NCBI GenBank assembly: GCA_964446585.1
Contig: CAYUPI010000047.1
Location: 1 to 42,482 of the forward strand
Origin: CAYUPI01 sp964446585
GTDB lineage: Bacteria > Verrucomicrobiota > Verrucomicrobiia > Limisphaerales > UBA8199
Direction: 5' to 3'
DNA length: 42,482 bases
Below, one piece after another: positions 8,348 to 16,740 of the stretch. A program made the translations under genes and the position numbers. Every line of letters starts with the position of its first letter. The stretch's first letter is position 1. A model generated the notes under the pieces. It was not told the DNA's origin and did not search any database. It saw only the letters and a list, made by a program, of their open reading frames with translations.

Positions 8348-8824
8348 TTACCACATGGCAGGCACCTGGTGGCGCAGCCGCCAGGCCTTAAAATCCTGGA
8401 TTAACGCGTTCATGTCGCTCGTGAGCATGCGGATTTCCTGCTGGTCGTCGGTGAACCCGTCAGGCCGATAATCCGGAATGGCATCGTCGACCTTGCGAAC
8501 GTAGGCCAGCGCGCGCAAGAGCCGATCACAATTTGCCGGCGAGGCTCCTTTGTAAGCACCTTCGTAAGCCGCCTGGAGTAACTCGATTATCGTGCGGCAG
8601 TTCTGTGCGATCGAGCGGTGAGACAAGTCGCCTCGGGACAGATTGTGAAGCTTAACCTCGAAGTCGTGTGGTACCCCTCGGCGCACCAGCCATTGGCGCA
8701 GGTCTTGCAGTTCGTGTGCGCTGATCAGGTGCAGGCGATGAGGCATCAATGCAGGTCGTCGCGAGGGCGTGCAGATTTGATCGATAGCGGGATCATCGTT
8801 CAAGTTCATTTCAAGTGTTCTCAT
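8348..8824 (-). CDS. Hypothetical protein
   Basis: The 158-residue soluble protein is mostly helical and has no recognised domain. Visible features are a basic segment (SRRPALMPHRLHL) and helices such as RTIIELLQAAYEGAYKGA. It has no signal peptide. It is divergent from the exbB-like gene with about 200 bp between them, and its coding pattern (codon-position bias, sensible start ATG) supports a real gene. Confidence 0.55.
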   Translation of the reverse strand: MRTLEMNLNDDPAIDQICTPSRRPALMPHRLHLISAHELQDLRQWLVRRGVPHDFEVKLHNLSRGDLSHRSIAQNCRTIIELLQAAYEGAYKGASPANCDRLLRALAYVRKVDDAIPDYRPDGFTDDQQEIRMLTSDMNALIQDFKAWRLRHQVPAMW

Positions 8825-9022
8825 ATCGAGCGCACTCTACGACGCAAAGCCACTCCTACATATTACAATTTCGGCCCTGCTTTATTATACGCCGCTCGAC
8901 TACCTCGCTTCAAATTCTCGACACATTTCCGACACATAAAAGTAACAGTTCGTCGCTTCACCGGGATTGAGATTGGAAAGATACTTCCTCCGGCACGAAA
9001 GCCAACAATTCAGGACGCCATT

Positions 9023-9880
9023 ATGATCTTCGCTTCGCCCTTTTTTGCCAGCGGTGCTTTGAGCTTTGCTTTTCAGAAGGCAACGACTGAGGGCAAGTTG
9101 ACGATTTGCGCGCTGCTGGTGGTCTCGATTTTCAGTTGGACCGTGATCATTACAAAGTCGAGGCAGCTCCTGCGCGCCCGGAGAATGGGACAAAGGTTTT
9201 TCAAGGCGTATCGACAAACCCGCGATCCTCTGGAAATTGCTCGGCGGGGAGAAGAATTCGACGGCGCGCCTGCTTACGAGCTTTACTACACCGGCGCCGA
9301 AGAAACGGAATACCATCTGAAAAACAACCCGGTGCAGGTTGTGAGCGTTCGCAGTCTCAGCAGTGGGACTCCGAGCGCAACCGGCGCGGAAACCGACATC
9401 CTCGCGCGCCAAATCACCACCAAGATCAGCCCGGCGTCATTCGACACTGTCAAAGTTGCGCTCGAGCGCGCCGCCAGCGCCCAGGCCCTCGCGCTCGAAA
9501 AAGGCATGATCGTGCTCTCCACAGCAGTCGCCGGGGGGCCTTTCATCGGATTGCTCGGAACGGTTTGGGGTGTGATGGAGACTTTTTCGGGCATCGCCCG
9601 GGCGAATGCCGCGAGTCTGACGGCGATGGCGCCGGGCGTCGCGGGCGCGCTCATCGCCACTGTGGTCGGCCTCTTCGTCGCGATACCCGCGATGTTCGCC
9701 TACAATTACATGGTCACCACGATCCGCGCCATCACCCAGGAGCTGGACGGCTTTGCGACGGAGTATGCGACGGCCCTCGAACATAAGTATGTGGACAACC
9801 GCTCCGTGGTGGAGGAACTCCGTGAAGCGCTCAAGGGCCAGACCGCGAGCCCTGTTTTTGCCGAGCCCGCCTTCAGTTGA
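9023..9880 (+). CDS. exbB: ExbB/TolQ/MotA-family proton channel
   Basis: The ATG at 9023 (285 residues) is preferred, because the longer open frame would overlap the divergent gene. Helix one is near residues 25-44 (KLTICALLVVSIFSWTVIIT), followed by a long cytoplasmic loop. The conserved ExbB/TolQ channel signature follows: GGPFIGLLGTVWGVMETF..., then a third helix LIATVVGLFVAIPAMFAYNY. It forms the inner-membrane proton channel that powers a TonB- or TolA-like protein together with ExbD. It is the first gene of a four-gene operon, with ExbD six bases downstream. Confidence 0.92.
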   Translation: MIFASPFFASGALSFAFQKATTEGKLTICALLVVSIFSWTVIITKSRQLLRARRMGQRFFKAYRQTRDPLEIARRGEEFDGAPAYELYYTGAEETEYHLKNNPVQVVSVRSLSSGTPSATGAETDILARQITTKISPASFDTVKVALERAASAQALALEKGMIVLSTAVAGGPFIGLLGTVWGVMETFSGIARANAASLTAMAPGVAGALIATVVGLFVAIPAMFAYNYMVTTIRAITQELDGFATEYATALEHKYVDNRSVVEELREALKGQTASPVFAEPAFS

Positions 9881-9886
9881 GGAGCG

Positions 9887-10312
9887 ATGAAGAAATGTTC
9901 CAAAAGCCATCATCACGCGCTGGCGGAGCTGAACATCACTCCGCTGCTCGACCTGGCTTTTGTCTTGTTGGTGATCTTCATTATCACCACCACGCCGATC
10001 GTCAACGATTTGGCGGTGGATTTGCCCTCGGCCGCCAAGCGCCCCAAAGATCCGAAGCCCAAAGTCAATTATGTCACGGTCGAATCCACCGGCCGGATGT
10101 TTTTGAACAAAGAGGAAGTCAACCTGGCGTCGCTCCAAGAAAAAGTCGTCGCTTTGCGCGTGGACGATCCGGACTTAAGCGTCGTCATTCGCGGCTCTGC
10201 TCACGCGAAATACAAAGGAATCGTCAATGTGATGGACATGCTGCAACAGGCCAATGTCACCAAGGTCAACCTGGCGACCGAACCGTTGCCGGACGCCAGC
10301 CCAAAACAATGA
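9887..10312 (+). CDS. exbD: ExbD/TolR-family protein 1
   Basis: The 141-residue protein has one N-terminal transmembrane helix with the catalytic membrane aspartate (Asp22 in TPLLDLAFVLLVIFI), followed by a periplasmic domain with the usual (D)LPSA... and VVIRGSAHAKY segments. A GAGGAG ribosome-binding site lies before the ATG. It works with the ExbB-like channel. A second ExbD gene occurs two genes downstream and is about half identical. Confidence 0.92.
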   Translation: MKKCSKSHHHALAELNITPLLDLAFVLLVIFIITTTPIVNDLAVDLPSAAKRPKDPKPKVNYVTVESTGRMFLNKEEVNLASLQEKVVALRVDDPDLSVVIRGSAHAKYKGIVNVMDMLQQANVTKVNLATEPLPDASPKQ

Positions 10313-10316
10313 TTTT

Positions 10317-11006
10317 ATGATTCAAAAACGCACCAAGAGAAACTCGTCGAAGATCAACCTGGTTATCTCAGTCGTCTTCCACAGCGCCCTGGTCCTGGCC
10401 ATTTTCTTTTTCGCGGCGCGCGAAGGCATGTTGGGCAAGAAGCTCAAGCAGATAACCGTGACGATGGTCCCAAAGGAGAAAAAACCTGAGCCGCCGAAGG
10501 CAAAACCCCCTGAGCCAAAGGTCGAGCCCGCGAAACCGGTTGAGCCGCCAAAGACCGCTGTCGCATCGGTTCCTGCGAAAGTCGAGACTGCACCACCCCC
10601 GCTAGCGGATGCCCAGCCCGCCGTGGCCCCGCCACCGGCGACCCTGGCCGGATTTGAATTTCATGATGGGGCACACGACGTGCAGACGACCTCCGACCCG
10701 AACGCCATCTACAAGGGGCTGGTCGAGCGGGCGCTCCGGTCACACTGGGACCGGCCTGAGAGCATCGATGACGCCCAATACGTCGCCGAAGTGGACCTGA
10801 CCATTGATCCGACTGGCCGCTGCGAGGGCTATCAATGGCTTAACGGGTCGGGCAACGGGCGGTGGGATGCCTCGGTCAAAGCTGCGCTGGCAAAAACGAC
10901 CGTGATTAGCCGCGCGCCACCCAAGGGCTTTCCGGCTACTTTCCTGGTGCGGTTCGACGTCGAGAGTTTGAAATCCGAGGACGTGCTCCAAATCAGCGCG
11001 CGGTGA
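10317..11006 (+). CDS. TonB-like energy transducer
   Basis: The ATG at 10317 gives 229 residues. There is a short basic cytoplasmic end, one transmembrane helix (LVISVVFHSALVLAIFFF), a Pro/Lys/Glu-rich periplasmic spacer (about residues 50-115) and a C-terminal domain of about 95 residues. That domain contains IYKGLVERALRSHWDRP and VAEVDLTIDPTGRCEGYQWL, matching the TonB/TolA C-terminal fold. It couples the ExbB-ExbD proton channel to outer-membrane receptors, or to the Tol function. It starts four bases after exbD and overlaps the next exbD by GTGA. Confidence 0.85.
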   Translation: MIQKRTKRNSSKINLVISVVFHSALVLAIFFFAAREGMLGKKLKQITVTMVPKEKKPEPPKAKPPEPKVEPAKPVEPPKTAVASVPAKVETAPPPLADAQPAVAPPPATLAGFEFHDGAHDVQTTSDPNAIYKGLVERALRSHWDRPESIDDAQYVAEVDLTIDPTGRCEGYQWLNGSGNGRWDASVKAALAKTTVISRAPPKGFPATFLVRFDVESLKSEDVLQISAR

Positions 11007-11413
11007 AGAAGTTTTCCAAGGGCCATCACAGTTCGCTCAACGAGCTGAATATCACGCCGCTGCTCGATTTGGCGTTCGTGCTGCTGGTGATCTTCATCAT
11101 AACGACGCCGCAGTTGTCGAACGATTTGGAGATGAATCTGCCCTCACCAAAAAAGAACAACACACCTTCGCCGCCTCCGAAGGTGACTCGGATTCTCGTT
11201 GATGCGGCTGGGCGCATCAGCCTCAACGATCAGACGATCGAACTCGCCGCGCTCAAGCCAAAGCTGGTCGAGATGAAGACGAGCGACCCCGAGACGAGTG
11301 TGGTGGTTCGCGGCGCTGCGGATGTTGATTATCAGCGAGTCGTCGGGGTGCTCGATGCCTTGCAGCAAGCCGACATTACGAAAGTCGGCTTGGCCACAGA
11401 AACCGTGCCATAG
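11003..11413 (+). CDS. ExbD/TolR-family protein 2
   Basis: The GTG start overlaps the stop of the TonB-like gene (GTGA). The 136-residue protein has the same layout as the first ExbD: Asp22 in TPLLDLAFVLLVIFI and a C-terminal VVVRGAADVDYQRVVGVLDALQQADITK segment (quoted in part from its motif). The near-identical first 35 residues indicate a local duplication. Two ExbD proteins per ExbB-TonB unit are known in several Gram-negative lineages and may form a heterodimer in the channel. Confidence 0.9.
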   Translation: MKKFSKGHHSSLNELNITPLLDLAFVLLVIFIITTPQLSNDLEMNLPSPKKNNTPSPPPKVTRILVDAAGRISLNDQTIELAALKPKLVEMKTSDPETSVVVRGAADVDYQRVVGVLDALQQADITKVGLATETVP

Positions 11414-11715
11414 TAGATCGATTTTCGGGAACGTAACTTTCCTGCGCTTTTTTCCACTGGTTCAGCGCCAGGCGATCTTACGCCTGCGGGGGTCTTGTTT
11501 CAGGGGAGGAACGATGGCGTGCTTGCGTCACCGGCTCGCGGCAGCCTTGGGAAAAAATAGAGGCCGGTATGAGTTGGGGTGTGAGTCCGAGCGGAACTTT
11601 GCGTGAAGTTATTCACAAATTGGCAGCGAGAGTGTGAATAACTCCTCTTTGTCTAGCTGCGCGGAGGCTGCTAATTAAGCTGGTGATTTTCGCGGCAAGC
11701 ACCAACCCCGATGCC
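11414..11715. other. Intergenic region with an 11-bp perfect inverted repeat
   Basis: About 300 bp between exbD2 and the CHAD gene hold no convincing gene. AGTTATTCACA (11607-11617) and TGTGAATAACT (11633-11643) are perfect inverted repeats around a 15-bp loop. The stem is AT-rich and only weakly terminator-like. It may be an operator for a dimeric regulator upstream of the CHAD gene. Confidence 0.55.
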
Positions 11716-12810
11716 ATGATTGACTCGACCGACCTGGATGGCCTCCCTACTGCCAATGTGCAACTGCCGAACGGCTCGATAACATCTCCTTCGCCACCGG
11801 GCGGCGTACCCAAGACAAGGTCATACCCTGGTGTTGGTCCACAGATCGCTAGGCCAATCACCACTGGTTCCGGCGGACAAGGTGTTGTCGCAAATCCAGT
11901 GGTTTCAGTCGGCTGGCGAGTCCCGGAGGAGTTGGGTGCTGGACTGGCAAGGGCTTTGCGCAACCGCTTACGTTCATACCGCAAGCAACTCCGCCAATGT
12001 CAGGAGGATTTCTCGGAAAGCTCTGTCCACCGACTCCGCGTCGCCACCCGCCGACTGATCGCGCAGTTTGCGCTGCTAAGCAGCGTGGCGCCGAGCGCAA
12101 AAACCGGAAAGGCCCGAAAGATCTTAAAGCGTCGCCTGAAGCTGCTGGGTGAGTTGAGGGATGTGCATGTTCAAATGAGCATTATCGCGCGCCAATGGCC
12201 GAGGTATCCCGAACTGGTTCTTGTTCTCGATTTCATTTCACGGCAGGAGCGGCGGTTGACCAAGGCCCTGGCGCGCAAGGTCCAGGAGCATAAGCTGCGG
12301 AAGCTGGAAAAATGCGGCGCAGCCTTGTGCGCAGAGCTCCGGATATCCTCTGACGATACCGTGAGAAGGGAGGCCATAGCATCCAAGGTGTTTGGAGCGA
12401 TGGCCGAGGCTTTCGCGGAAGTGGCGCGCCGACGCCAGGCCATTGACCCCAACCACTCGGCGACTGTCCACCGTACCAGGGTCGCTTTCAAAAAATTCCG
12501 TTACATAGTTGAGTCATTGTCACCTGCCTTCACCGGACTCCGCGGACACCATCTTCGACGGTTCGGAACTTACCAGCGCCGCATGGGACATCTCCAGGAC
12601 TTGGAAATGTTCCAGGCATTTATCGCCAGGTTCGTCAAGGAACGGCCGGGGACGGAGTCGCTGCTCCGTCCATTTATCCGCTACCTCAAAGAGCGCCGGG
12701 CGCGAGCGTTGCGCAGGGCTGTCAGGCATGCCGATGACCTCTTTGTTTTTTGGCGCCTCGCCGGTTTGGACCAAACCTGCGAAGGCACTCTGAGCCGCAA
12801 CGCTGCTTAG
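11716..12810 (+). CDS. CHAD-domain protein (polyphosphate-associated)
   Basis: The protein has 364 residues from the ATG at 11716; a GTG at 11683 is an alternative and the real start is uncertain. The N-terminal 75 residues look unstructured. The remainder is a CHAD domain: all-helical with repeated basic motifs, including the first-half SSVHRLRVATRRL and the second-half ATVHRTRVAFKKFRY, each with the conserved His and Arg/Lys cluster. CHAD proteins bind inorganic polyphosphate and often sit near polyphosphate or pst genes. Here it is 0.9 kb upstream of pstS, which supports a phosphate-storage link. It carries no CYTH domain. Confidence 0.85.
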   Translation: MIDSTDLDGLPTANVQLPNGSITSPSPPGGVPKTRSYPGVGPQIARPITTGSGGQGVVANPVVSVGWRVPEELGAGLARALRNRLRSYRKQLRQCQEDFSESSVHRLRVATRRLIAQFALLSSVAPSAKTGKARKILKRRLKLLGELRDVHVQMSIIARQWPRYPELVLVLDFISRQERRLTKALARKVQEHKLRKLEKCGAALCAELRISSDDTVRREAIASKVFGAMAEAFAEVARRRQAIDPNHSATVHRTRVAFKKFRYIVESLSPAFTGLRGHHLRRFGTYQRRMGHLQDLEMFQAFIARFVKERPGTESLLRPFIRYLKERRARALRRAVRHADDLFVFWRLAGLDQTCEGTLSRNAA

Positions 12811-12969
12811 CGACCTCGAAAGCGGCCGGCGAGCCCAGCATCCAAGTGAGGGGGAGTCCCCGTCCCTGTGCGCCGCTGCCGGGTCATCGAGTCAAGTCGA
12901 GCGTTGCCGAATCGAATACGAAAACGAATATACACGAGACCAACCTAATGGTGTCCCATCGTGCGGGCG

Positions 12970-13380
12970 TCAATCCGGGCTTTGGTCCAGCCGCTTGCGA
13001 ATGGCGGCTTGGCGTTGGCGGCCTGCTGATAAAACGCTTTCGCCAAGCAGTTTCAAATCGACAGGCTTTTGGAAATAGCCGGCGAATCGAGCCCTCGCTC
13101 TTCTGCTTTTGGCCCAGGATTCATGGAGCGCGCTGAGAAAAAACACCGGGATGTCCCGAGTTGAAGGCTGCGCTCCAAGAATTTCACACACCGTATATCC
13201 CTCGAGGTCGGGCAGCAGGATGTCTAGCAGAATGACGTCTGGCAGCTCGGCCCGGGCCATACGCAGGGCCTGCATGCCGTCCCGCGCGACGAGAATATCA
13301 CAGCCACGCCGGGACAAATTGAAGTCGATTAATTCAGCGAACTCAAGATCGTCATCTACGACCAGCACTTTGGGTTTCAT
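12970..13380 (-). CDS. Stand-alone response-regulator receiver domain
   Basis: The ATG at 13380 gives 136 residues, and a GTG at 13386 adds two. It is a single CheY-like receiver: acidic pocket VVDDD at the start, phospho-acceptor Asp53 in ILLDILLPDLEGY, switch Ser83 in FFLSA and Lys105 in YFQKPVD. No output domain is attached. It lies between the CHAD gene (convergent) and pstS (divergent), but no histidine kinase gene or PhoB-type regulator is in the window. It may relay a phosphate or other signal; the partner is unknown. Confidence 0.88.
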   Translation of the reverse strand: MKPKVLVVDDDLEFAELIDFNLSRRGCDILVARDGMQALRMARAELPDVILLDILLPDLEGYTVCEILGAQPSTRDIPVFFLSALHESWAKSRRARARFAGYFQKPVDLKLLGESVLSAGRQRQAAIRKRLDQSPD

Positions 13381-13386
13381 GCGCAC

Positions 13387-13723
13387 GAGTCTGACATCGA
13401 GGTATGCTCAATTTGCGGCATTTGTGTAAAATTAGTGTCGCAAAGTTCGCGGACCTACAGGATAGCAGGAACGGACATGGTATCGTGAATTGCCCAGGAG
13501 CTGTGGATTGAGGAATCGAGACAACTCAATCCGTCCATGTCCTTCGTCACAGAATCGTCGCAAGCTGGACACGTCTTCGTAACTCACCGACGTCAAGCTA
13601 TCCTTTTGCCGGACTGCCAAGGCATAGATGACGATGAAAACCACAAGGAAAAGGTGGTCGATGAGAGTTGGCGCTTCCGGTCACTTGGAGGAATTAGATC
13701 TGCTGAGTCGGTCAGATAGGGCA
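13387..13723. other. Divergent promoter region upstream of pstS
   Basis: About 340 bp separate the receiver gene and pstS. The region contains the Pho-box-like tandem repeat at 13543-13564. An in-frame ATG at 13628 would give a long extension without homology, so it is treated as upstream leader. Confidence 0.6.
13543..13564 (+). promoter_or_regulatory. Predicted PhoB operator of pst operon
   Basis: Two 11-bp repeats stand in tandem: TTCGTCACAGA then ATCGTCGCAAG (CGTCAC at 13545, CGTCGC at 13556). The element differs from the porin box at 2275-2296 at only four of 22 positions. It is about 160 bp before the pstS start, and the transcript leader would therefore be fairly long. Confidence 0.78.
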
Positions 13724-14740
13724 ATGAAGACGGTTGTGCTTCGATTCGGTTCGGTCGCAGCCACTTGCCTGCTGGGCATCACTGGGGCATTCGGTCAATT
13801 GCTTATCAACGGGGCGGGGGCGACTTTTTCATATCCACTTTATTCAAAGTGGTTTGATGAATACGCCAGAGTGGATCCGTCGGTGCGGTTTAACTACCAG
13901 TCCATTGGTTCCGGCGGGGGGCAAAAGCAAATTATGGCCGGAACGGTCGATTTTGGCGCGTCTGACGGACCGATGAGCGACGAGAACCTGGCTAACGCTC
14001 CAGGAAAGCTCCTGCATCTGCCAACCGTCGCCGGCGCCGTCGTAGTCACCTACACTCTGCCGGGCAATCCGACACTTAAGCTTGATGGACCGACGCTGGC
14101 AGATATTTTTCTGGGCAGGATCACGAAGTGGAATGATCGGCGCATTGCTGCTCTGAATGCGAGAACGAAGCTGCCTGCGGCCGACCTGATCGTAGTGCAT
14201 CGTTCCGATGGCAGCGGCACCACTTACATCTTCACCGACTACTTGACCAGCGTCAGTGCAGAATGGGAGAAACGAGTCGGGCGTAACACGTCGGTCAAAT
14301 GGCCGGTGGGCCTTGGCGCTAAGGGAAACGAAGGTGTCTCCGGCCAGGTAAAGCAGTTACCATTCGCTATCGGCTATGTCGAGCTGGCCTACGCGCGGCA
14401 AAACAAACTGATGTTCGCAGCCCTCAAGAATCGCAGCGGCAATTTCGTCGCCGCTTCGATCGAGTCCGTTTCTGAGGCTATGGCCAACGCGACGATCCCG
14501 GATGATTTCAGATTCTCGATAGTGAACCCGACTGGAGCAAAGGCCTACCCCATCTCCGGAGCGACGTGGCTTCTGGTCTATGCGCAGCAAAAGGACGCCG
14601 CCAAAGGCAGGAAACTGGTCGAGTTCTTGAACTGGGCGCTGACCAAGGGCCAATCCATGGCTGCCTCCCTGGATTACGCGCCGCTGCCTGAGAGCTTACG
14701 GCGGCGGGTGCTGGACCGTGTAAGCTCCATTAAGCTTTGA
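13724..14740 (+). CDS. pstS: Phosphate ABC transporter substrate-binding protein PstS
   Basis: The ATG at 13724 (338 residues) is followed at once by a signal peptide (MKTVVLRFGS, then a hydrophobic core, cleavage near AFG-Q). PstS phosphate-binding loops are present: GAGATFSYPLY near 30-40, SIGSGGGQ near 60-67, FGASDGP near 77-83 and HRSDGSGT near 164-171. It captures phosphate in the periplasm for PstCAB. It is the first gene of pstSCAB-phoU and overlaps pstC by TTGA. Confidence 0.95.
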   Translation: MKTVVLRFGSVAATCLLGITGAFGQLLINGAGATFSYPLYSKWFDEYARVDPSVRFNYQSIGSGGGQKQIMAGTVDFGASDGPMSDENLANAPGKLLHLPTVAGAVVVTYTLPGNPTLKLDGPTLADIFLGRITKWNDRRIAALNARTKLPAADLIVVHRSDGSGTTYIFTDYLTSVSAEWEKRVGRNTSVKWPVGLGAKGNEGVSGQVKQLPFAIGYVELAYARQNKLMFAALKNRSGNFVAASIESVSEAMANATIPDDFRFSIVNPTGAKAYPISGATWLLVYAQQKDAAKGRKLVEFLNWALTKGQSMAASLDYAPLPESLRRRVLDRVSSIKL

Positions 14741-15687
14741 ACCACTCCGTGCTCAAATTTGCCCGAACCCATCGTCCGTGGGCTGATCGCGCATTTAATT
14801 GGCTGACGCTGGCCATGGCGTTGTCGGTCCTTGTGCTGATTCTCCTTATCGGCTACGAGCTGGCTCACGGCTCGCGGCTTACTCTCGCTCGGTTTGGCTG
14901 GCGGTTCCTGGTCAGCTCGGACTGGGACCCGGTGAACGAACGCTTTGGCGCTCTGCCTTTCATTTTCGGGACACTGGTTTCCTCGACGATCGCGCTGCTG
15001 CTGGCCGTGCCGCTCAGCATCGCTACCGCGATTTTCCTGACCGAAATCGCGCCGCGATGGTTGCGGAACACACTGATCGTGTTGATCGAGCTTCTGGCCG
15101 CCGTTCCAAGCGTTATTCTTGGCTTGTGGGGAATTTTCGTAATGGTCCCCTGGTTGCGCGAGCACCTGTTTCCTTTTCTGCGAGATGTGTTCGGGTTCGT
15201 ACCGATTTTCCGTGGTCCTATTTATGGCGTCAGCATGCTGGCGGGTGGCGTCATCATTGCAGTTATGATTCTGCCGATCATCACCTCGGTCGCCCGCGAG
15301 ATTTTGCGCTCGGTGCCGGCCCTGCAAAGGGAAGCCGCTTACGCCCTGGGCGCCACGCGCTGGGAAGCCACTCGAATCGCCGTCTTGAGCTACGCGAAAA
15401 AGGGGTTGTTCGGAGCGGTCATTCTGGGCCTGGGCCGCGCGCTAGGTGAAACCATGGCAGTGACGATGGTCATCGGCAACCGGCCCGAGATTGCCGCTTC
15501 TTTGTTCGCGCCCGGCTACACCCTGGCGAGTGTCGTGGCCAACGAATTCACCGAAGCCACCTCTGACATCTATCTCCACGCTTTGTTCGAGATCGGCCTA
15601 GTCCTGCTCGGAGTGACCTTGCTGGTCAACGGCCTCGCGCAACTCTTGTTGAAAACGTTCTCAGGCCCAACTCCGACCGCAGCATAA
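14737..15687 (+). CDS. pstC: Phosphate ABC transporter permease PstC
   Basis: The start is TTG, overlapping the pstS stop codon. The 316-residue protein has six transmembrane segments and the permease EAA loop (EAAYALGATRWEATR, about residues 205-219), followed by GRALGETMAVTMVIGN, as in PstC. It forms the membrane channel with PstA. Confidence 0.95.
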   Translation: MNHSVLKFARTHRPWADRAFNWLTLAMALSVLVLILLIGYELAHGSRLTLARFGWRFLVSSDWDPVNERFGALPFIFGTLVSSTIALLLAVPLSIATAIFLTEIAPRWLRNTLIVLIELLAAVPSVILGLWGIFVMVPWLREHLFPFLRDVFGFVPIFRGPIYGVSMLAGGVIIAVMILPIITSVAREILRSVPALQREAAYALGATRWEATRIAVLSYAKKGLFGAVILGLGRALGETMAVTMVIGNRPEIAASLFAPGYTLASVVANEFTEATSDIYLHALFEIGLVLLGVTLLVNGLAQLLLKTFSGPTPTAA

Positions 15688-15699
15688 CCCAGACAGGCG

Positions 15700-15872
15700 A
15701 AAGCCACAGAAGCACCAATTCCGAATGACGAAATCCGAAAGAAATCCGAATCTCAAATTCCGAAAACCGAGCTCTGCGGGCACACTGGACTCGCGCTCGC
15801 AGAGCAATCCGGCAATTGGTCCTTCGGAATTCGGAATTGATTCGACATTCGTCATTGGTCATTCGTCATTGT
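15700..15872. repeat. Extragenic imperfect palindrome inserted between pstC and pstA
   Basis: The segment contains repeated words ATTCCGAA, GACGAAATCCGAA, TTCGGAATT and ATTCGTCATT in inverted order (left half about 15718-15765, right half about 15820-15871). There is a perfect inner stem GCTCTGCG (15771-15778)/CGCAGAGC (15798-15805). Similar AATTCCGAATGACGAA-type repeats are frequent between genes in Verrucomicrobia. It overlaps the apparent N-terminal coding region of pstA. Confidence 0.75.
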
Positions 15873-16711
15873 CCTTCCGCCATCGCTGGCGTCAATTCAA
15901 GAACGCTCTCATACAGGCCATCACGTGCCTCTGTGCAATGGTGGTCATCGTGCCCCTGGCCCTTGTCTTCTATTACGTGTTGAAATCGGGCCTCGGAGCG
16001 GTCAACTGGGATTTCCTGACACGCCTGCCCGGACCGGTCGGCGAGGTCGGTGGCGGAATGGCTAATGCAATTGTCGGCACTTTCGAGCTGTTGGGCCTGG
16101 CCGCTTTGCTGGGCGTTCCAACCGGCTTGCTGGGAGGCATGTTCCTCTCCGAATATGGTTCCTCGCGGCTGAACGGGTGGATTCGGTTCGGCGCAGACGT
16201 GCTGAACGGCGTGCCCTCAATCATTTGGGGTATGGTCGTGTACGCGCTGGTGGTCCTGCCAATGAAAGGTTTTTCGGCGCTGGCCGGAGGCATCGTCCTG
16301 GGAATGATTATCGTGCCGTTGGTCATGAGGACGACCGAAGAGGTCATGCGTCTGGTGCCCAACGGCTATCGCGAGGCAGCGCTGGCGCTCGGCATCTCTC
16401 AATGGCGGACAGTCCTTCGGATTGTGGCGCGCACTGCGCTCAAAGGCATCGTCAGCGGCATTCTGCTCGCCCTGGCCCGCGTCGCCGGCGAGACTGCGCC
16501 GTTGCTCTTTACTGCCTTCGGCAACCGCTTTTGGAACCACAAATTGACCGAGCCGATCGCCGCCCTGCCCTTGCAGATTTTCTCTTATGCAATCTCGCCC
16601 TATGAGGATTGGCATCGCCAGGCCTGGGCAGGCGCCCTGGTGCTGCTGCTTCTCGTGGCCGTAGTCAATGTCAGCGTGCGAGTGCTAACTCGGGAGCGGT
16701 TCCGGCAGTAA
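15869..16711 (+). CDS. pstA: Phosphate ABC transporter permease PstA
   Basis: The permease has the typical helices, beginning with LIQAITCLCAMVVIVPLALV, and the EAA loop EAALALGISQWRTVLR, then ARVAGETAPLLFTAFGN. The frame is open back to an ATG at 15725, but those 48 codons are made of an extragenic repeat and give a Ser/Pro/Asn-rich stretch unlike any PstA. The TTG at 15869 (MSFRHRWRQ...; 280 residues) gives a normal PstA length, so I place the start there. The true start needs experimental support. Confidence 0.88.
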   Translation: MSFRHRWRQFKNALIQAITCLCAMVVIVPLALVFYYVLKSGLGAVNWDFLTRLPGPVGEVGGGMANAIVGTFELLGLAALLGVPTGLLGGMFLSEYGSSRLNGWIRFGADVLNGVPSIIWGMVVYALVVLPMKGFSALAGGIVLGMIIVPLVMRTTEEVMRLVPNGYREAALALGISQWRTVLRIVARTALKGIVSGILLALARVAGETAPLLFTAFGNRFWNHKLTEPIAALPLQIFSYAISPYEDWHRQAWAGALVLLLLVAVVNVSVRVLTRERFRQ

Positions 16712-16740
16712 GTTTGAAGCATGAAAGTCACGTGTCACTC

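Noticed and set aside
8618..9022. ExbB start far upstream.
   Set aside because: It would overlap the divergent gene, and the ATG at 9023 gives a normal-length protein.
13628..13723. PstS starting at 13628.
   Set aside because: That start would put 32 residues before the signal peptide; the ATG at 13724 is followed directly by it.
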